16,821 nucleotides of DNA from CAZRIT01 sp964600225 (lineage in GTDB: Bacteria > Bacillota > Clostridia > Christensenellales > CAG-138): assembly GCA_964600225.1 (NCBI GenBank), contig CAZRIT010000041.1, positions 1 through 16,821 on the forward strand. Direction: 5' to 3'. Under the pieces are notes generated by a model that was given only the letters and a program-made list of their open reading frames with translations, was not told where the DNA came from and did not search any database. A program made the position numbers and the translations under genes. This document shows positions 6,768 through 14,032 of the stretch, piece by piece. The first letter of the stretch is position 1. Every line of letters begins with the position of its first letter.

Positions 6768-8477
6768 ATGGCATACCGCGCACTCTACCGACAATACCGT
6801 CCGACACGCTTTTCGGAGGTCATCGGGCAAAACCATATCACCACCACGCTGAAGCACCAGGTGGCGGAGGGACGCGTTGCGCACGCGTACCTGTTTTGCG
6901 GTACGCGCGGCACGGGCAAAACCACCTCGGCGCGCATTCTGGCGCGCGCAGTCAACTGTCTGGACAACCAACAGGGCGAGCCCTGCGGCAAGTGCAGCGC
7001 GTGTATCGCCGCGGCGGACGAGAACAACGCCGATATTATCGAAATCGACGCGGCCAGCAACAACGGTGTGGACGACGTGCGCGCCCTCATTGAAAAGGCG
7101 CAGTACGCGCCCATGCAGATGCGGCGCAGGGTGTTCATCATCGACGAAACGCACATGCTCTCCGGCCCCGCGTTCAACGCGCTGTTGAAGACCCTCGAGG
7201 AGCCGCCCGCGCACATCCTGTTCATCCTTGCCACCACCGAGCCGCAAAAGCTGCCCGCCACCATCATCTCCCGCTGCCAGCGGTTCGATTTCCACCGCCT
7301 GTCGGTTCAGGATATCGTTGCCACACTGGAATCGGTACTGAAACAGGCCAACGCAACCATCGACCCCGAGGGCCTGATGCTGATTGCGCGCACGGCCGAC
7401 GGCGGCATGCGCGATGCGCTTTCGCTGTGCGACCAGTGCCTGTCGTTCTGCGGCGACCATGTATCCAAGCAGGACGTGTACGATGTGCTGGGCAGCATGG
7501 AGGAAGGCTTTTTGTTCGATATGGCCGATGCGCTTTTGACAAGCGACGCGGCCAAAGCGCTCAACATGCTCGACGATATCGTGCGCGGCGGGCGCGACCT
7601 GTCGGTATTCTGTCAGGATCTGGCGCAGCACTTCCGCGCGCTGCTGTTGAGCCGCACCTGCGGCCGCTGCGAAAACCTGCTCTCCTGCACCGCCGACGCC
7701 ATGGACCGCTACCTGATGCAAAGCAAGGCCACGTCCGAAGCACGGCTGCTGCTTTCGCTCGAACTACTGCTCAAAGCCCAGGGCGATATGCGCTACCTTG
7801 CCTCCCCGCGCGCGCTGCTGGAAAGCGCCCTGGTGCGCATCTGCCGCCCCGAGGACGACCGCTCCATCGCCAATCTGGAGGCGCGCATCGACCGTCTGGA
7901 GGCCATCGGCCTGTCGGCCCCCGCGCCTGTGCAGTCCGTCCCCGTGCCGCCCGCCGCCGAGCCAACCGCGCGCCGGCAGGCGCCGCAGACGACGCCCCAA
8001 CCCGCGCCCGCGGCAAATACCGTTTCCGTCGATGCGCCGCCGTTGCCCGAGCCACCGCCCGAGGCGTCCGATGCGCCCGCCGTCAAGCCCGCGCCCGCGC
8101 CGTCCGCAGCCCAAGCCGAAGCGCGGCCAAGCGCCGCAAGCAGCCCCGCGAAGCCCGTCGGCAGCGATGCGGCCAAGCTTTGGCAATCGGTGCTATCCAA
8201 CGTGCAATCGCAGAATATGATGGTATATCTGATGGCCAAGGACGGCGTGGTGCAATCCCTGACCGAGGATACGCTCACCGTGGCCTACCCCGACGCGGAC
8301 GATGTACAGTACCGCGCCGTATCGGCGGCCATCAACTATAACCGTTTACAGGAGGCGTTGAGCGCGCTCAGGCCCAATGTGCGCCTGACGCTCACGCAAA
8401 AACACTTCCCGCCCGCCACCGGCGAGGCGGCGGAGAAAGCAAAAAAACTGTTTGGCGACAAGCTCGTCATCGAATAA
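6768..8477 (+). CDS. dnaX: DNA polymerase III subunit gamma/tau
   Basis: A 569-residue clamp-loader ATPase. The N-terminal MAYRALYRQYRPTRF segment, Walker A GTRGTGKT (45-52), the zinc-binding cysteines 64, 73, 76 and 79, Walker B IIDETHML (124-131, with Thr where most have Val), and an SRCQRF arginine-finger segment near 170 are all present. A long Pro/Ala-rich linker (about 385-470) separates the ATPase from a C-terminal domain of the type that binds the polymerase alpha subunit in tau. GGGAG seven bases before the ATG sets the start. It loads the beta sliding clamp onto DNA at the replication fork. The ybaB gene follows after 18 bases with recR behind it, a gene order conserved across many bacteria, which strengthens all three calls. 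Confidence 0.98.
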   Translation: MAYRALYRQYRPTRFSEVIGQNHITTTLKHQVAEGRVAHAYLFCGTRGTGKTTSARILARAVNCLDNQQGEPCGKCSACIAAADENNADIIEIDAASNNGVDDVRALIEKAQYAPMQMRRRVFIIDETHMLSGPAFNALLKTLEEPPAHILFILATTEPQKLPATIISRCQRFDFHRLSVQDIVATLESVLKQANATIDPEGLMLIARTADGGMRDALSLCDQCLSFCGDHVSKQDVYDVLGSMEEGFLFDMADALLTSDAAKALNMLDDIVRGGRDLSVFCQDLAQHFRALLLSRTCGRCENLLSCTADAMDRYLMQSKATSEARLLLSLELLLKAQGDMRYLASPRALLESALVRICRPEDDRSIANLEARIDRLEAIGLSAPAPVQSVPVPPAAEPTARRQAPQTTPQPAPAANTVSVDAPPLPEPPPEASDAPAVKPAPAPSAAQAEARPSAASSPAKPVGSDAAKLWQSVLSNVQSQNMMVYLMAKDGVVQSLTEDTLTVAYPDADDVQYRAVSAAINYNRLQEALSALRPNVRLTLTQKHFPPATGEAAEKAKKLFGDKLVIE

Positions 8478-8495
8478 CCAAGGAGGATTTTCATT

Positions 8496-8834
8496 ATGGC
8501 AAAAGGCGGCGGCTTCCCCGGCATGGGCGGGGCAAACATGCAGCAATTGATGAAGCAGGCGCAAAAGATGCAGCAGGATATGCAGCGCACACAGGCGGAG
8601 CTTTTGACACGCGAATATACCGCAACCGTGGGCGGCGGCATGGTGACCGCCGTGGCGCTCGGCTCCAAGGAGCTAAAGCAGCTCACCATCTCGCCCGACT
8701 GCGTCGATCCCGACGATGTGGAGATGCTGCAGGATCTGGTGCTCAGCGCCGTCAACGAGGCCATGCGCAAGGCAACCGAGGACAGCGAGGCCACGCTCGG
8801 CAAGCTGACGGGCGGCATGAACCTTGGCATATGA
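8496..8834 (+). CDS. ybaB: YbaB/EbfC-family nucleoid-associated protein
   Basis: A 112-residue small DNA-binding protein. It has the glycine/methionine-rich start (MAKGGGFPGMGG), the long helix MQQLMKQAQKMQQDMQRTQAE, the TVGGGMVTA strand and the SPDCVDPDDVEMLQDL segment that define the family. It binds DNA as a dimer and coats the nucleoid; its position between dnaX and recR is the common arrangement and has been taken to hint at a role linked to recombination or replication. An excellent ribosome site (AAGGAGG) lies nine bases upstream of the ATG, predicting strong translation compared with its two neighbours. Confidence 0.96.
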   Translation: MAKGGGFPGMGGANMQQLMKQAQKMQQDMQRTQAELLTREYTATVGGGMVTAVALGSKELKQLTISPDCVDPDDVEMLQDLVLSAVNEAMRKATEDSEATLGKLTGGMNLGI

Positions 8835-8864
8835 TCGATTGACAACGCGATTGGAAGCATCCTT

Positions 8865-9464
8865 ATGATTACCATAGAACCCATCGTGCGCCTGACCACG
8901 CAGCTAAGCCGTCTGCCCGGCATCGGGCAAAAGACGGCGCAGCGGCTTGCGTACCACATTCTGGATGTGCCGCCCTCGCAGGCCAAGGAGCTTGCCGAGG
9001 CCATCCTGTCTGCGCGCGAAAACGTCAAAAACTGCCCCGTCTGCGGCACCTATACCGATGTCACGCCCTGCGGCATCTGCACCGATACGGCGCGCGATGC
9101 GGCGGTGCTGTGCGTGGTGTGCGACGCCAAGGATGTGCTGGCCATGGAGAAAACGCACGAGTTTCAGGGGAAATACCATGTGCTCGGCGGCGTGCTCTCG
9201 CCCATGGACGGCGTGGGGCCCAACGATATCCGCATCAACGAGCTGGTGGAGCGCGTCAAGGCGGGCAACGTGCGCGAGGTCATCCTTGCCACCAACCCCG
9301 ACGTGGAGGGCGAGGCCACGGCCAGCTATATCGCAAGGCTCTTAAAGCCCCTCAACGTCACCTGCACGCGCATCGCCCGCGGCATCCCCATCGGCGGGGA
9401 TTTGGAGTATACCGACGCCGTCACGCTCGCCAAGGCCCTCGAAGGCCGCAGGAGCATGCTGTAG
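8865..9464 (+). CDS. recR: Recombination mediator protein RecR
   Basis: A 199-residue protein of normal length. An N-terminal helix-hairpin-helix (LPGIGQKTAQRLAYHIL, about residues 18-34), a four-cysteine zinc finger (CPVCGTYTDVTPCGIC, about 57-72), a TOPRIM domain beginning VVCDAKDVLAME, and the C-terminal TNPDVEGEATASYIARLLKP and GIPIGGDLEYTDAVTLAKAL regions are all intact. With RecO (and RecF) it helps RecA load onto SSB-coated single-stranded DNA at gaps and breaks. The ribosome site is weak (GGAAG), 30 bases after ybaB, consistent with translation after ybaB on one mRNA. It is the last gene before the stem-loop-rich gap. Confidence 0.97.
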   Translation: MITIEPIVRLTTQLSRLPGIGQKTAQRLAYHILDVPPSQAKELAEAILSARENVKNCPVCGTYTDVTPCGICTDTARDAAVLCVVCDAKDVLAMEKTHEFQGKYHVLGGVLSPMDGVGPNDIRINELVERVKAGNVREVILATNPDVEGEATASYIARLLKPLNVTCTRIARGIPIGGDLEYTDAVTLAKALEGRRSML

Positions 9465-9495
9465 GCGGGAAACAAATGAGCAACGGGAACGGTTA

Positions 9496-9519
9496 TTCCT
9501 TTCTTTGAAAAGAAAGGAA
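9496..9519. repeat. Perfect 10-bp A/T-rich inverted repeat (stem-loop)
   Basis: TTCCTTTCTT and AAGAAAGGAA pair perfectly around a TGAA loop, 32 bp after the recR stop. Three further G-C pairs (9490-9492 with 9520-9522) can form outside a small bulge. There is no U tract, so it is not a standard terminator. Confidence 0.75.
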
Positions 9520-9586
9520 CCGAAAGAAACGCATAAAGCATTCCATATCGTCAGGCCAAAGCGTATTCCCAAAATGACACGGAAAA

Positions 9587-9623
9587 AGAGGTTTGCTCCT
9601 CGGCATGACACGAAGAAACCTCT
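9587..9623. repeat. 8-bp inverted repeat with 21-base loop
   Basis: AGAGGTTT at 9587-9594 is matched by AAACCTCT at 9616-9623. The arms are short and the loop long, so the structure on its own is weak; it is listed because it is part of the stem-loop cluster. Confidence 0.45.
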
Positions 9624-9656
9624 CTTCTTTGCATACCCCTTTCCGAAGTTTTTCTG

Positions 9657-9682
9657 CTTACTCTTTTTTCAAAAAGAGTAAG
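9657..9682. repeat. 11-bp A/T-rich inverted repeat (stem-loop)
   Basis: The arms 9657-9667 and 9672-9682 pair perfectly around a four-base loop. On the minus strand this lies just after the GC palindrome, supplying T-rich sequence downstream of it for transcripts coming from the malic enzyme gene. Confidence 0.7.
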
Positions 9683-9686
9683 ACAA

Positions 9687-9708
9687 AGGGCGGCCGATCG
9701 GCCGCCCT
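9687..9708. terminator. Bidirectional terminator: 22-bp perfect GC palindrome
   Basis: AGGGCGGCCGATCGGCCGCC and the following CT form a perfect palindrome. On the plus strand it is followed by TGTTTGCATTTG, on the minus strand by TTTGTCTTACTCTTTTTG, and it lies 27 bp from the malic enzyme stop codon. It probably ends both the dnaX-ybaB-recR and the malic enzyme transcripts. Confidence 0.75.
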
Positions 9709-9735
9709 GTTTGCATTTGCCGTTGTTATGAACCG

Positions 9736-10911
9736 TCAGATTCTTGCCACGCCGCTTTTTCTGGCGGCATCGGCCACGGCCTTGGCCACGGCCGCGCCCA
9801 CGCGCGGGTCGAACGGCTTGGGAATGATGTAATCGGGGCTAAGCTCCGCATCGGAAATCAGGCCCGCCAGCGCTTCGGCGGCGGCAACCTTCATTTCCTC
9901 GTTGATATCGCTTGCGCGCACATCGAACGTGCCGCGGAATATGCCGGGGAACGCCAAGACGTTATTGATCTGGTTGGGGAAATCGCTGCGGCCCGTGGCG
10001 ATCACCTTGGCGCCGCCCGCCTTGGCGTCGTCCGGGAAAATCTCCGGCGTGGGGTTGGCGCAGGCAAAGATGATGGCGTCGCGGTTCATCGTTTTGACCA
10101 TCTCCGTGGTCACCTGACCGGGGGCGGAAACGCCCACAAAGATATCCGCGCCCACAAGCTGCTCGGCCAGCGTGCCCTTGCTGCAAGAGAGGTTGGTAAC
10201 CTGCGCCATCTCCTCCTTGATCCAGTTCATGCCCTTTTCGCGGCCTGCATAGATGGCGCCCGTGCGATCGCACATGGTGATGTTTTTGTAGCCCGCCGAA
10301 AGCAGGAGCTTGACGATGGAGATGGCCGCCGCGCCCGCGCCCGAGGTGACGATTTTTACGTCCTCCTTGCGCTTGCCGACCACCTTGAGGGCATTGGTGA
10401 TGCCCGCCAGGGTAATGACGGCAGTGCCGTGCTGATCGTCGTGGAATATGGGGATGTCGCACTTTTCCTTGAGTTTTCGCTCAATTTCAAAGCAGCGCGG
10501 CGCGGAGATATCCTCCAGGTTGACGCCGCCGAACGAGCCCGAGATCATATAGATGGTGTTGACGATTTCGTCCACATCCTTGGACTTGATGCACAGCGGG
10601 AACGCGTCCACGCCGCCGAACGACTTGAACAATACGCATTTGCCCTCCATCACGGGCATGCCCGCCTCGGGGCCGATATCGCCCAGGCCCAGCACGGCCG
10701 TGCCATCGGTGATGACCGCGCAGAGGTTGTGGCGGCGGGTCAGGTCGTAGCTTTTATCCACGTCCTTTTGAATCTCCAGGCAAGGCTGGCCAACGCCCGG
10801 CGTGTACGCCAGCGACAGGTCGTCCTTGGTCGCTACGGGAACAGTGGCCACCACCTCGATCTTTCCCTTCCATTGCTCGTGCAGCTTCAATGATTCCTTT
10901 GCGTAATCCAT
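9736..10911 (-). CDS. NAD(P)-dependent malic enzyme (oxaloacetate-decarboxylating malate dehydrogenase)
   Basis: A 391-residue cytoplasmic enzyme of the short bacterial malic enzyme class (YtsJ/MaeB-like without a phosphotransacetylase domain), converting malate to pyruvate and CO2 with reduction of NAD(P). Seen are the N-terminal SLAYTPGVGQPC, the catalytic and metal region DISAPRCFEIE...IPIFHDDQHGTAV, the Rossmann segment VTSGAGAAAISIVKLLLSAG (about 185-205) and the C-terminal FACANPTPEI and SDFPNQINNVLAFPGIFRG motifs. The ATG at 10911 is used: GGGAG is well placed upstream, while the TTG at 10953 only adds an unrelated N-terminus. It stands alone between two probable terminators. Cofactor preference cannot be read with confidence. 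It would feed pyruvate and reducing power into central metabolism. Confidence 0.95.
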   Translation of the reverse strand: MDYAKESLKLHEQWKGKIEVVATVPVATKDDLSLAYTPGVGQPCLEIQKDVDKSYDLTRRHNLCAVITDGTAVLGLGDIGPEAGMPVMEGKCVLFKSFGGVDAFPLCIKSKDVDEIVNTIYMISGSFGGVNLEDISAPRCFEIERKLKEKCDIPIFHDDQHGTAVITLAGITNALKVVGKRKEDVKIVTSGAGAAAISIVKLLLSAGYKNITMCDRTGAIYAGREKGMNWIKEEMAQVTNLSCSKGTLAEQLVGADIFVGVSAPGQVTTEMVKTMNRDAIIFACANPTPEIFPDDAKAGGAKVIATGRSDFPNQINNVLAFPGIFRGTFDVRASDINEEMKVAAAEALAGLISDAELSPDYIIPKPFDPRVGAAVAKAVADAARKSGVARI

Positions 10912-10923
10912 GTTCTCTCTCCC

Positions 10924-10953
10924 ATTGTTCTGATTGTATTCGTCTGTTGTCAA
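10924..10953 (-). promoter_or_regulatory. Possible promoter of the malic enzyme gene
   Basis: On the minus strand TTGACA (10953-10948) is followed after 18 bases by AACAAT (10929-10924). This would start transcription within the ribosome site. A second -10 candidate, TACAAT (10938-10933), gives a better leader but has no matching -35. The gene needs a promoter here, but the exact element is uncertain. Confidence 0.35.
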
Positions 10954-10960
10954 CGCCCGC

Positions 10961-10981
10961 GCGCCGCTGCGAGAACGGCGC
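10961..10981 (-). terminator. Weak hairpin after rfbB
   Basis: GCGCCG and CGGCGC (6 bp) pair around a nine-base loop, 11 bp beyond the rfbB stop codon. No U run follows on the minus strand, so termination of the glycan operon here is only a possibility. Confidence 0.3.
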
Positions 10982-10992
10982 TTTCCCAGCCG

Positions 10993-12054
10993 TCAGGCTT
11001 GGGCGGCGTCTCCATACATGCGTTCGTAGTAATCGCGATACGCGCCCGACAGCACGCGCTCCATCCACGTTTGGTTGTCGCGGTACCATTGTATCGTTTC
11101 CGCCATGCCGCGTTCAAACGTGTATTGCGGCTGCCAGCCAAGGGTTTTTGTGATCTTGGTGTTATCGATGGCATAGCGGCGGTCGTGCCCGGGACGGTCC
11201 TTGACGTGGGTGATGAGCGTTTCATCGCGCCCGAACGCACCGAGGATGATGCGCACGATGTCCAGGTTGGCCCGCTCGTTGTTGCCGCCGATGTTGTACA
11301 CCTCGCCCGATACGCCCCGTTCCAGCACGGTCAGGATTGCCCTGCAGTGATCCGATACATGCAGCCAATCGCGTATCTGCATGCCGTCGCCGTAGACGGG
11401 CAGCGGCACGCCGTGGATGCAGTTGTTGATCATGAGCGGGATGAGCTTTTCGGGGAACTGATAGGGGCCGTAGTTGTTGGAGCAGCGCGTAATGTTGACG
11501 GGCAGCCCGAACGTTTCGTGATAGGCGCGGCAGATCATATCCGCGCTCGCCTTGGCCGCCGAATAGGGGCTGTTGGGCGAAAGCGGCGTGGTCTCGGTAA
11601 ACAGACCCGTTTTGCCCAGCGCGCCGTAGACCTCGTCGGTGGAAACCTGCAAAAACCTGACGTTTGCGCGGTAATCGCGGCTGTATTTGTCATCGGGCAG
11701 CAGCTTCCAGTGGCGCATGGCCGCGTCCAGCAGTGCCTGCGTGCCAATGATATTGGTGGAAAGGAACACCTCAGGATCGACGATGCTGCGGTCCACATGC
11801 GTTTCGGCGGCAAAGTTGACCACATGGGTGATATCGTAGCGCGTAAACAGCGCCCCGACCGTTTCCCGATCGCGGATATCCGCGCGCACGAATACATAGT
11901 TGTCGCCCTGCGGGATATCGGCAATGTTTTCCAAATTGCCCGCATAGGTGAGCGCATCGAGGTTGATGATGCAGTGCATGGGGTAATCCCGCCGCATCAG
12001 GCGCACAAAGTTGCTGCCGATAAAGCCCGCGCCGCCCGTAACCAGTATGTTCAT
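10993..12054 (-). CDS. rfbB: dTDP-glucose 4,6-dehydratase
   Basis: A 353-residue short-chain dehydratase/reductase, the second enzyme of dTDP-deoxyhexose synthesis, converting dTDP-glucose to dTDP-4-dehydro-6-deoxyglucose with bound NAD. Visible are GGAGFIGSN (7-15), the catalytic STDEVYG region with Thr-Asp-Glu, the YSAAK Tyr/Lys pair, and RCSNNYGPYQFPEKLIP, all diagnostic of RmlB; length is normal. Its ATG overlaps the rfbA stop codon by four bases (ATGA), with GGAGG just upstream inside rfbA, so it is translationally coupled. It is the last gene of the operon. Neither rfbC nor rfbD follows, so its 4-keto product is available to the operon's aminotransferase instead of the rhamnose route. 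Confidence 0.97.
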   Translation of the reverse strand: MNILVTGGAGFIGSNFVRLMRRDYPMHCIINLDALTYAGNLENIADIPQGDNYVFVRADIRDRETVGALFTRYDITHVVNFAAETHVDRSIVDPEVFLSTNIIGTQALLDAAMRHWKLLPDDKYSRDYRANVRFLQVSTDEVYGALGKTGLFTETTPLSPNSPYSAAKASADMICRAYHETFGLPVNITRCSNNYGPYQFPEKLIPLMINNCIHGVPLPVYGDGMQIRDWLHVSDHCRAILTVLERGVSGEVYNIGGNNERANLDIVRIILGAFGRDETLITHVKDRPGHDRRYAIDNTKITKTLGWQPQYTFERGMAETIQWYRDNQTWMERVLSGAYRDYYERMYGDAAQA

Positions 12055-12923
12055 TTGGCCTCCTCCGCAAGGGAAATCAGGTATTGACCGTACTCGGTCA
12101 TGGCCAGCTCCCCGCCCAGCGCGCGAAGCTGCTCAGTGGTGATAAAATGCCTGCGCCACGCAATCTCCTCAATGCAGGAGATGTAAAACCCCTGCCGCGA
12201 CTGCACGGCCTCCACATACTCCGCAGCCTTGAGCATACCCTCGGGCGAGCCCGTATCCAGCCACGCCATGCCGCGGCCAAGCAGCACCACGTTGAGCTCG
12301 TTCATGGCCAGATAGGCGTTGTTGACGGAGGTAATCTCAATTTCGCCGCGCGCGGACGGCTGCACATTCTTGGCAATCTCCACCACGCGGTTATCGTAAA
12401 AGTACAGGCCCGGCACGGCATAGTTGGATTTGGGCACGGCGGGCTTTTCCTCGATGGAAAGCACCCGCTTGTCCTTGGTAAACTCCACCACCCCGAACGC
12501 GCGCGCGTCCTTGACGGGGTAGCCGAATATCGTGGCGCCCCGCGTATTGGCCATGGCGCGCTCCATCTTGGCCGTCAAATCCTGCCCGTAAAACACGTTG
12601 TCGCCCAGTATCAGGCAGACACTGTCGCCGCCGATGAACGCTTCGCCCAGTATGAACGCATCGGCCAGCCCGCGCGGCGTCTCCTGCACGCAGTAGGATA
12701 TGCGCATGCCCAGCTTTTCCCCGCTGCCAAGCAGCCGTTGGTAAACGGGCGTGTCCTCGGGCGTGGAGATGATGAGCACCTCGCGGATGCTTGCCAGCAT
12801 CAGCACCGAAAGCGGATAGTAGATGAGCGGCTTATCGTACACGGGCAGCAATTGCTTGCTGACCGCCTTGGTCATGGGATACAGCCTGGTGCCCTTGCCG
12901 CCTGCGAGTATGATTCCCTTCAT
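12051..12923 (-). CDS. rfbA: Glucose-1-phosphate thymidylyltransferase
   Basis: A 290-residue nucleotidyltransferase that makes dTDP-glucose from dTTP and glucose-1-phosphate. Diagnostic are the N-terminal LAGGKGTRLYPMTKAVSKQL (with Lys in the glycine loop where Ser is common), VYDKPLIYYPLS, the GDNVFYG metal site, EEKPAVPKSNYAVPGLYFYD and the WLDTGSPEGM segment. The ATG at 12923 is preceded by GGGAGG at a good distance and gives the standard family start and length; the open frame continuing to 13322 overlaps the aminotransferase gene and is spurious. The ATG overlaps the aminotransferase stop codon by four bases. Confidence 0.97.
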   Translation of the reverse strand: MKGIILAGGKGTRLYPMTKAVSKQLLPVYDKPLIYYPLSVLMLASIREVLIISTPEDTPVYQRLLGSGEKLGMRISYCVQETPRGLADAFILGEAFIGGDSVCLILGDNVFYGQDLTAKMERAMANTRGATIFGYPVKDARAFGVVEFTKDKRVLSIEEKPAVPKSNYAVPGLYFYDNRVVEIAKNVQPSARGEIEITSVNNAYLAMNELNVVLLGRGMAWLDTGSPEGMLKAAEYVEAVQSRQGFYISCIEEIAWRRHFITTEQLRALGGELAMTEYGQYLISLAEEAK

Positions 12924-14032
12924 GCCCTGCCTCCCGCCTTTCGTACAATGTGTGCAATGGCGTCCACCTGCCCGTCGGTCAGCGCGGCATGCATGGGCAG
13001 GCACAGCACCGTATCCGACAGCTCGTCCGATACGGGTGTTTCGCCGCTGCGGCCCACATGTTGATAGCACGCCATGCGGTTGACCGCAGGGTGGAAATAG
13101 CGCCTCGGAAAGATGTTTTCGGCGTTGAGCGCGGCCAGCACCTCGTCCCGCTTGGCCCCGAACGCCGCCTCGATAAACAGCGGGTAGTAGGCATAGTTGC
13201 GGGTCACACCCGCCCGATCTTTCAGAATCCGCAGCCCCCGCACATCGGCAAAACGGTCGTCGTAGCGGTCGGACACATGCTTTCTCAGCGCAATGTATTC
13301 CGCGGCGTGCCTGAGGTTGCACAGGCCCATGGCCGCCTGCATCTCGTTCATCTTGTTGTTGCCGCCGATAATGGCCGCTTCCTCGCCCGACGGGATGCCG
13401 AACTTGGCCAGCAGCTTCATGCGCTCCGCCACCGCGGGATCGTTGATGCAGACCGCGCCGCCCTCGACGGTGTGGAACACCTTGGTGGCGTGGAAGCTAA
13501 ACATCGCCGCGTCGCCAAACCGCCCGATGGGCACGCCGTTGACCGTAACCCCAAACGCGTGCGCGGCATCGTAAATCACCTTCAAGCCGTGTTTTTTGGC
13601 AATCTGCTCGATCCGCGCCGTGTCGCAGGGCGTTCCGTAGACGTGCACGGGCAGGATGGCGCAGGTTTTTTCGGTAATCAGCGGCTCGATGGCGTCGGCG
13701 TTGAGACAGCAGGTATCCCTGTCCACATCGGCAAACACGGGCGTAAGCCCGCTGCGCACGATGGCGTTGGCGGTGGAAACAAACGTATACGGCGTGGTGA
13801 TGACCTCGCCCGAAAGATCAAAGCTTTCCAGCGCCAGCTCCAGCGCCATGTGGCCGTTGACGCACATGAGGATATCGTCCACGCCCAGGTAGTCCCTGAG
13901 CGCTGCGGTGAGCTGCCGCTCCTTCTTGGCATAGTTGGTGAGCATGCGGCTTTCCCAGATATCCGCAATCTCTTTGCAGTATTCCTCGTACGGCGGCAGC
14001 GACGGGCGGGTGACATAGATGGGCTTGTTCAT
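12920..14032 (-). CDS. DegT/DnrJ/EryC1/StrS-family sugar-nucleotide aminotransferase (VioA/FdtB-type)
   Basis: A 370-residue PLP-dependent enzyme. The PLP lysine is Lys184 in SFHATKVFHTVEGG, the variant seen in dTDP-sugar aminotransferases such as VioA, FdtB and QdtB; the FADVD, DAAHAFG and GNNKMNEMQAA motifs of the family are also present. Together with RfbA and RfbB it should aminate a dTDP-keto-6-deoxyglucose. C-4 amination (dTDP-viosamine) is the simplest prediction because no 3,4-ketoisomerase (FdtA/QdtA) gene is seen; C-3 amination would need one elsewhere. No sugar N-acyltransferase gene is adjacent. The ATG at 14032 overlaps the sugar transferase stop codon by four bases and GGAGGAG lies eight bases upstream, so the gene is translationally coupled. 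Regiospecificity is inference. Confidence 0.9.
   Translation of the reverse strand: MNKPIYVTRPSLPPYEEYCKEIADIWESRMLTNYAKKERQLTAALRDYLGVDDILMCVNGHMALELALESFDLSGEVITTPYTFVSTANAIVRSGLTPVFADVDRDTCCLNADAIEPLITEKTCAILPVHVYGTPCDTARIEQIAKKHGLKVIYDAAHAFGVTVNGVPIGRFGDAAMFSFHATKVFHTVEGGAVCINDPAVAERMKLLAKFGIPSGEEAAIIGGNNKMNEMQAAMGLCNLRHAAEYIALRKHVSDRYDDRFADVRGLRILKDRAGVTRNYAYYPLFIEAAFGAKRDEVLAALNAENIFPRRYFHPAVNRMACYQHVGRSGETPVSDELSDTVLCLPMHAALTDGQVDAIAHIVRKAGGRA

Larger units (their letters stand above)
9465..9735. other. Gene-free region with a cluster of stem-loops between convergent genes
   Basis: These 271 bases contain no credible gene. They hold four separate inverted repeats (listed individually), three of them perfect, and A/G- and T/C-rich blocks quite unlike the flanking GC-rich coding DNA. 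The composition and hairpin spacing resemble dispersed intergenic repeats of gut Clostridia, from memory; within this window there is no second copy. Confidence 0.6.

Noticed and set aside
8441..8447. Run of seven A near the end of dnaX, a possible slippage site for making gamma
   Set aside because: It lies about 30 bases before the stop codon, so frameshifting there could not produce a short gamma form, and no stimulatory element was evident.
8839..8869. TTGACA followed by TATGAT, resembling a promoter before recR
   Set aside because: Spacing is 19 bases and the -10 would overlap the recR ATG, so transcription would start inside the gene. RecR is more simply read from the dnaX transcript.
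12924..13322. N-terminal extension of rfbA
   Set aside because: It lies wholly inside the aminotransferase gene in another frame; the ATG at 12923 has a good ribosome site and gives the normal RfbA length.
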